Positions 14,334 to 15,929 of a stretch of DNA of 15,929 bases are shown in pieces. The notes under the pieces were generated by a model. It had not been told where the DNA came from and ran no database searches. It saw nothing but the letters and a program-made list of their open reading frames with translations. Within the stretch, counting starts at the first letter, position 1; each line of letters begins with the position of its first letter. The translations under genes and the position numbers were made by a program. This stretch comes from Veillonella sp. (GTDB taxonomy: Bacteria; Bacillota; Negativicutes; Veillonellales; Veillonellaceae): assembly GCF_015058545.1 (NCBI RefSeq), contig NZ_SVCB01000132.1, positions 1 to 15,929 of the forward strand. Direction: 5' to 3'.

Positions 14334-15929
14334 TAACTAATACCGCCTCCGGTCTTACAAACGGCGTTTGCCGCTGTTTTACATCTATAATCAATGTCAC
14401 ATTATTAACCCCTTTAGCTTTATAAGCAGCTTGTTCCGCTTCGGAAATGGCGCCTAATATAACAGCCGTAGGCAATGTGACTGTATGCTCACAATAATCT
14501 TGACGAATTCGTCGCCATTCTACAAAACGATAGGTTGGAATAAAGCGACGAACCAATTCTTCATCACGCCAGAAGGTCTCGCCGGCCTGTAACAATTCCT
14601 TAGTCTGTTTAGGTAGACCCAACTCATCGCCCCGCACTTTGCCGCCAAAGCTGACTAAACAATCGTATTCCAAAAGCTCTTTGCTGATGACGTCATTTTG
14701 TTTTTCAAAATAATCATGCAAAAACGCCATCTGATCGCGATCGTTTAGCTTACGCTGATGCAAATTCTGTGAAAGCCAGGCTTTCGTTAAGTTTTCAAAA
14801 TAATGGAAAGCACTCTCACCGTTTTCAATCAAACGGCGGCCTAAATAGCCAAAGACGGTACGTAAGCGTTCACTGTTGTAAAAACGCTCAAACACATCTT
14901 CAAAATGCTTCAAAAAGCGTATTTCATCGTACGGCATCACATGGGAAGCCAATACTTCGTACGGTGCATGCGAATCGTACACATAATCGTATTCAGTGCT
15001 TCGCTCCAAACCGGACCCTTGCAACAATTTTAGAAAGCCGATTTGCAAGGCGTGAGGCGTCAAACTAAACACATCGTTAAAAGACTCACCAAAGCGCTCA
15101 TAAGGCTCATGCGGTAAACCAACGATGAGGTCCATATGTACATGGGTTCGCCCACCTTCGATAACGGGACGGATAACCTCACAAATATGAGCCCAATTGT
15201 TATAGCGCTGAATGGCCTTAAGCGTTTCCGGATTTGTACTCTGAACGCCTACTTCAATCTGCATACGCCCTTTTGGTGCAGTTACGAGTAAGTCTACTTC
15301 CTCCTGTCCCATGAGAACGGGCTCCATTTCCAAGTGGAAATTAGTCTCCGTATCCGCATCATGAATCCACTGCATCAACGGCAAATGGTGATGTTTGGCA
15401 CAGTTAAAGGTTCTATCTACAAATTTAACTTGTTTTACCTTGTGATCAATAAACCACTGTAATTCTTTAAATGTTCGTTCCTGTGGAAAAAAGCGCACTG
15501 TATTGGCATTGCCCGATAAACAGTACTGACAATGGAACGGACAGCCGCGGGACGATTCATAGTAAATAATCTTGTGCTCCAAGTCCACCATGTCCGATTC
15601 GTCATAGGGAAACGGAATAGTCCCTAAATCGGCCACTTCCGCCACGTCTTCAGAGCCTTTAATAGCACTTACTTCATCGCCGGTTACTGATGTAGTTCCG
15701 CTCTCTTGGCTTCGTTTGCCCGAAGAGTCATCGTCTCTATCGCGTCCCAATATACCGATTATGGCCGGCTCCAACGGTGATTCGCCGGCTTGTAATTTAG
15801 CCGTCAACTTTGCAAATGCTTCTTCCCCTTCACCTTGCACAATATAATCAATGTAAGGGTGTTTTTCTAAGATACGGCGAGCCGTATACGTTACTTCAGG
15901 GCCGCCCAACACAATTTTGACCTGCGGTC
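14326..15929 (-). CDS. Cobalamin-binding radical SAM protein with DUF4080-type C-terminus, 5' end cut by window
   Basis: The visible 534 codons start inside a B12-binding domain (PQVKIVLGGPEVTY, then YIVQGEGEEAF), so the gene begins beyond 15929; the GTG at 15912 is an internal valine. The radical-SAM cluster motif CPFHCQYC is encoded at 15520-15543, preceded by YYESSRG. A TIM-barrel follows with IEVGVQSTNPETLKAIQR and MDLIVGLPHE, then a long C-terminal region typical of DUF4080. Between the B12 and SAM domains lies a hydrophilic, low-complexity linker (about 15628-15744, rich in D, S, E, G), which seems longer than usual. Such enzymes carry out methylations or rearrangements; the substrate is unknown. 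It overlaps the next radical-SAM gene by 8 nt. Confidence 0.88.
   Translation of the reverse strand, partial: PQVKIVLGGPEVTYTARRILEKHPYIDYIVQGEGEEAFAKLTAKLQAGESPLEPAIIGILGRDRDDDSSGKRSQESGTTSVTGDEVSAIKGSEDVAEVADLGTIPFPYDESDMVDLEHKIIYYESSRGCPFHCQYCLSGNANTVRFFPQERTFKELQWFIDHKVKQVKFVDRTFNCAKHHHLPLMQWIHDADTETNFHLEMEPVLMGQEEVDLLVTAPKGRMQIEVGVQSTNPETLKAIQRYNNWAHICEVIRPVIEGGRTHVHMDLIVGLPHEPYERFGESFNDVFSLTPHALQIGFLKLLQGSGLERSTEYDYVYDSHAPYEVLASHVMPYDEIRFLKHFEDVFERFYNSERLRTVFGYLGRRLIENGESAFHYFENLTKAWLSQNLHQRKLNDRDQMAFLHDYFEKQNDVISKELLEYDCLVSFGGKVRGDELGLPKQTKELLQAGETFWRDEELVRRFIPTYRFVEWRRIRQDYCEHTVTLPTAVILGAISEAEQAAYKAKGVNNVTLIIDVKQRQTPFVRPEAVLVNE

Overview
The window reads like the chromosome of a low-to-moderate-GC Firmicute with strong Shine-Dalgarno sites. 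The gene order and protein character fit the Negativicutes (Veillonella/Dialister/Megasphaera-like) best. This placement is an inference from gene order (phoH-ybeY-era-recO-glyQ-glyS and rplS-rbgA-rnhB-yraN-comM), the separate alpha and beta glycyl-tRNA synthetase subunits and the GTG/TTG starts; no rRNA is present to confirm it. All fifteen genes lie on the minus strand, so transcription runs from base 15929 towards base 1. I see no plus-strand gene, tRNA, rRNA, IS element, prophage or CRISPR array.

Reading in the direction of transcription. (1) 15929-13371: two overlapping radical-SAM genes, a cobalamin-binding/DUF4080 protein cut by the window edge and a YhcC/TIGR01212 protein. (2) 13275-8674: a tight RNA, ribosome and repair operon, phoH-ybeY-era-CNNM/CorC-recO, with overlaps or very short gaps. 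(3) 8590-5586: glyQ-glyS with its own sigma70-type promoter and a short leader that may mask the ribosome binding site. (4) 5585-4071: a DASS-family anion/sodium symporter gene with a palindrome-rich upstream region, the only metabolic gene among housekeeping ones. (5) 3987-3501: rplS with promoter, leader and a strong intrinsic terminator. (6) 3212-1457: rbgA-rnhB, ending in an intrinsic terminator. (7) 1177-1: yraN, then comM, whose C-terminal part lies off the window.

Most of the genes serve translation: 50S assembly (RbgA, L19), 16S/30S maturation (YbeY, Era), RNA-linked ATPase (PhoH) and glycine charging (GlyQS). A smaller set serves DNA repair and uptake (RecO, RNase HII, YraN, ComM).

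The coding content is ordinary; the unusual material is in the intergenic DNA. The best candidate is a 22-bp tandem repeat directly in front of comM. It carries evenly spaced G-runs on the coding strand that meet the canonical G-quadruplex pattern, and its last degenerate copy supplies the comM ribosome binding site. Others are an 11-bp-period degenerate array upstream of rbgA, a possible structured leader before yraN that includes a CRISPR-repeat-like 19-mer, and a possible short plus-strand RNA in the same gap. No complete new defence or metabolic system is visible.
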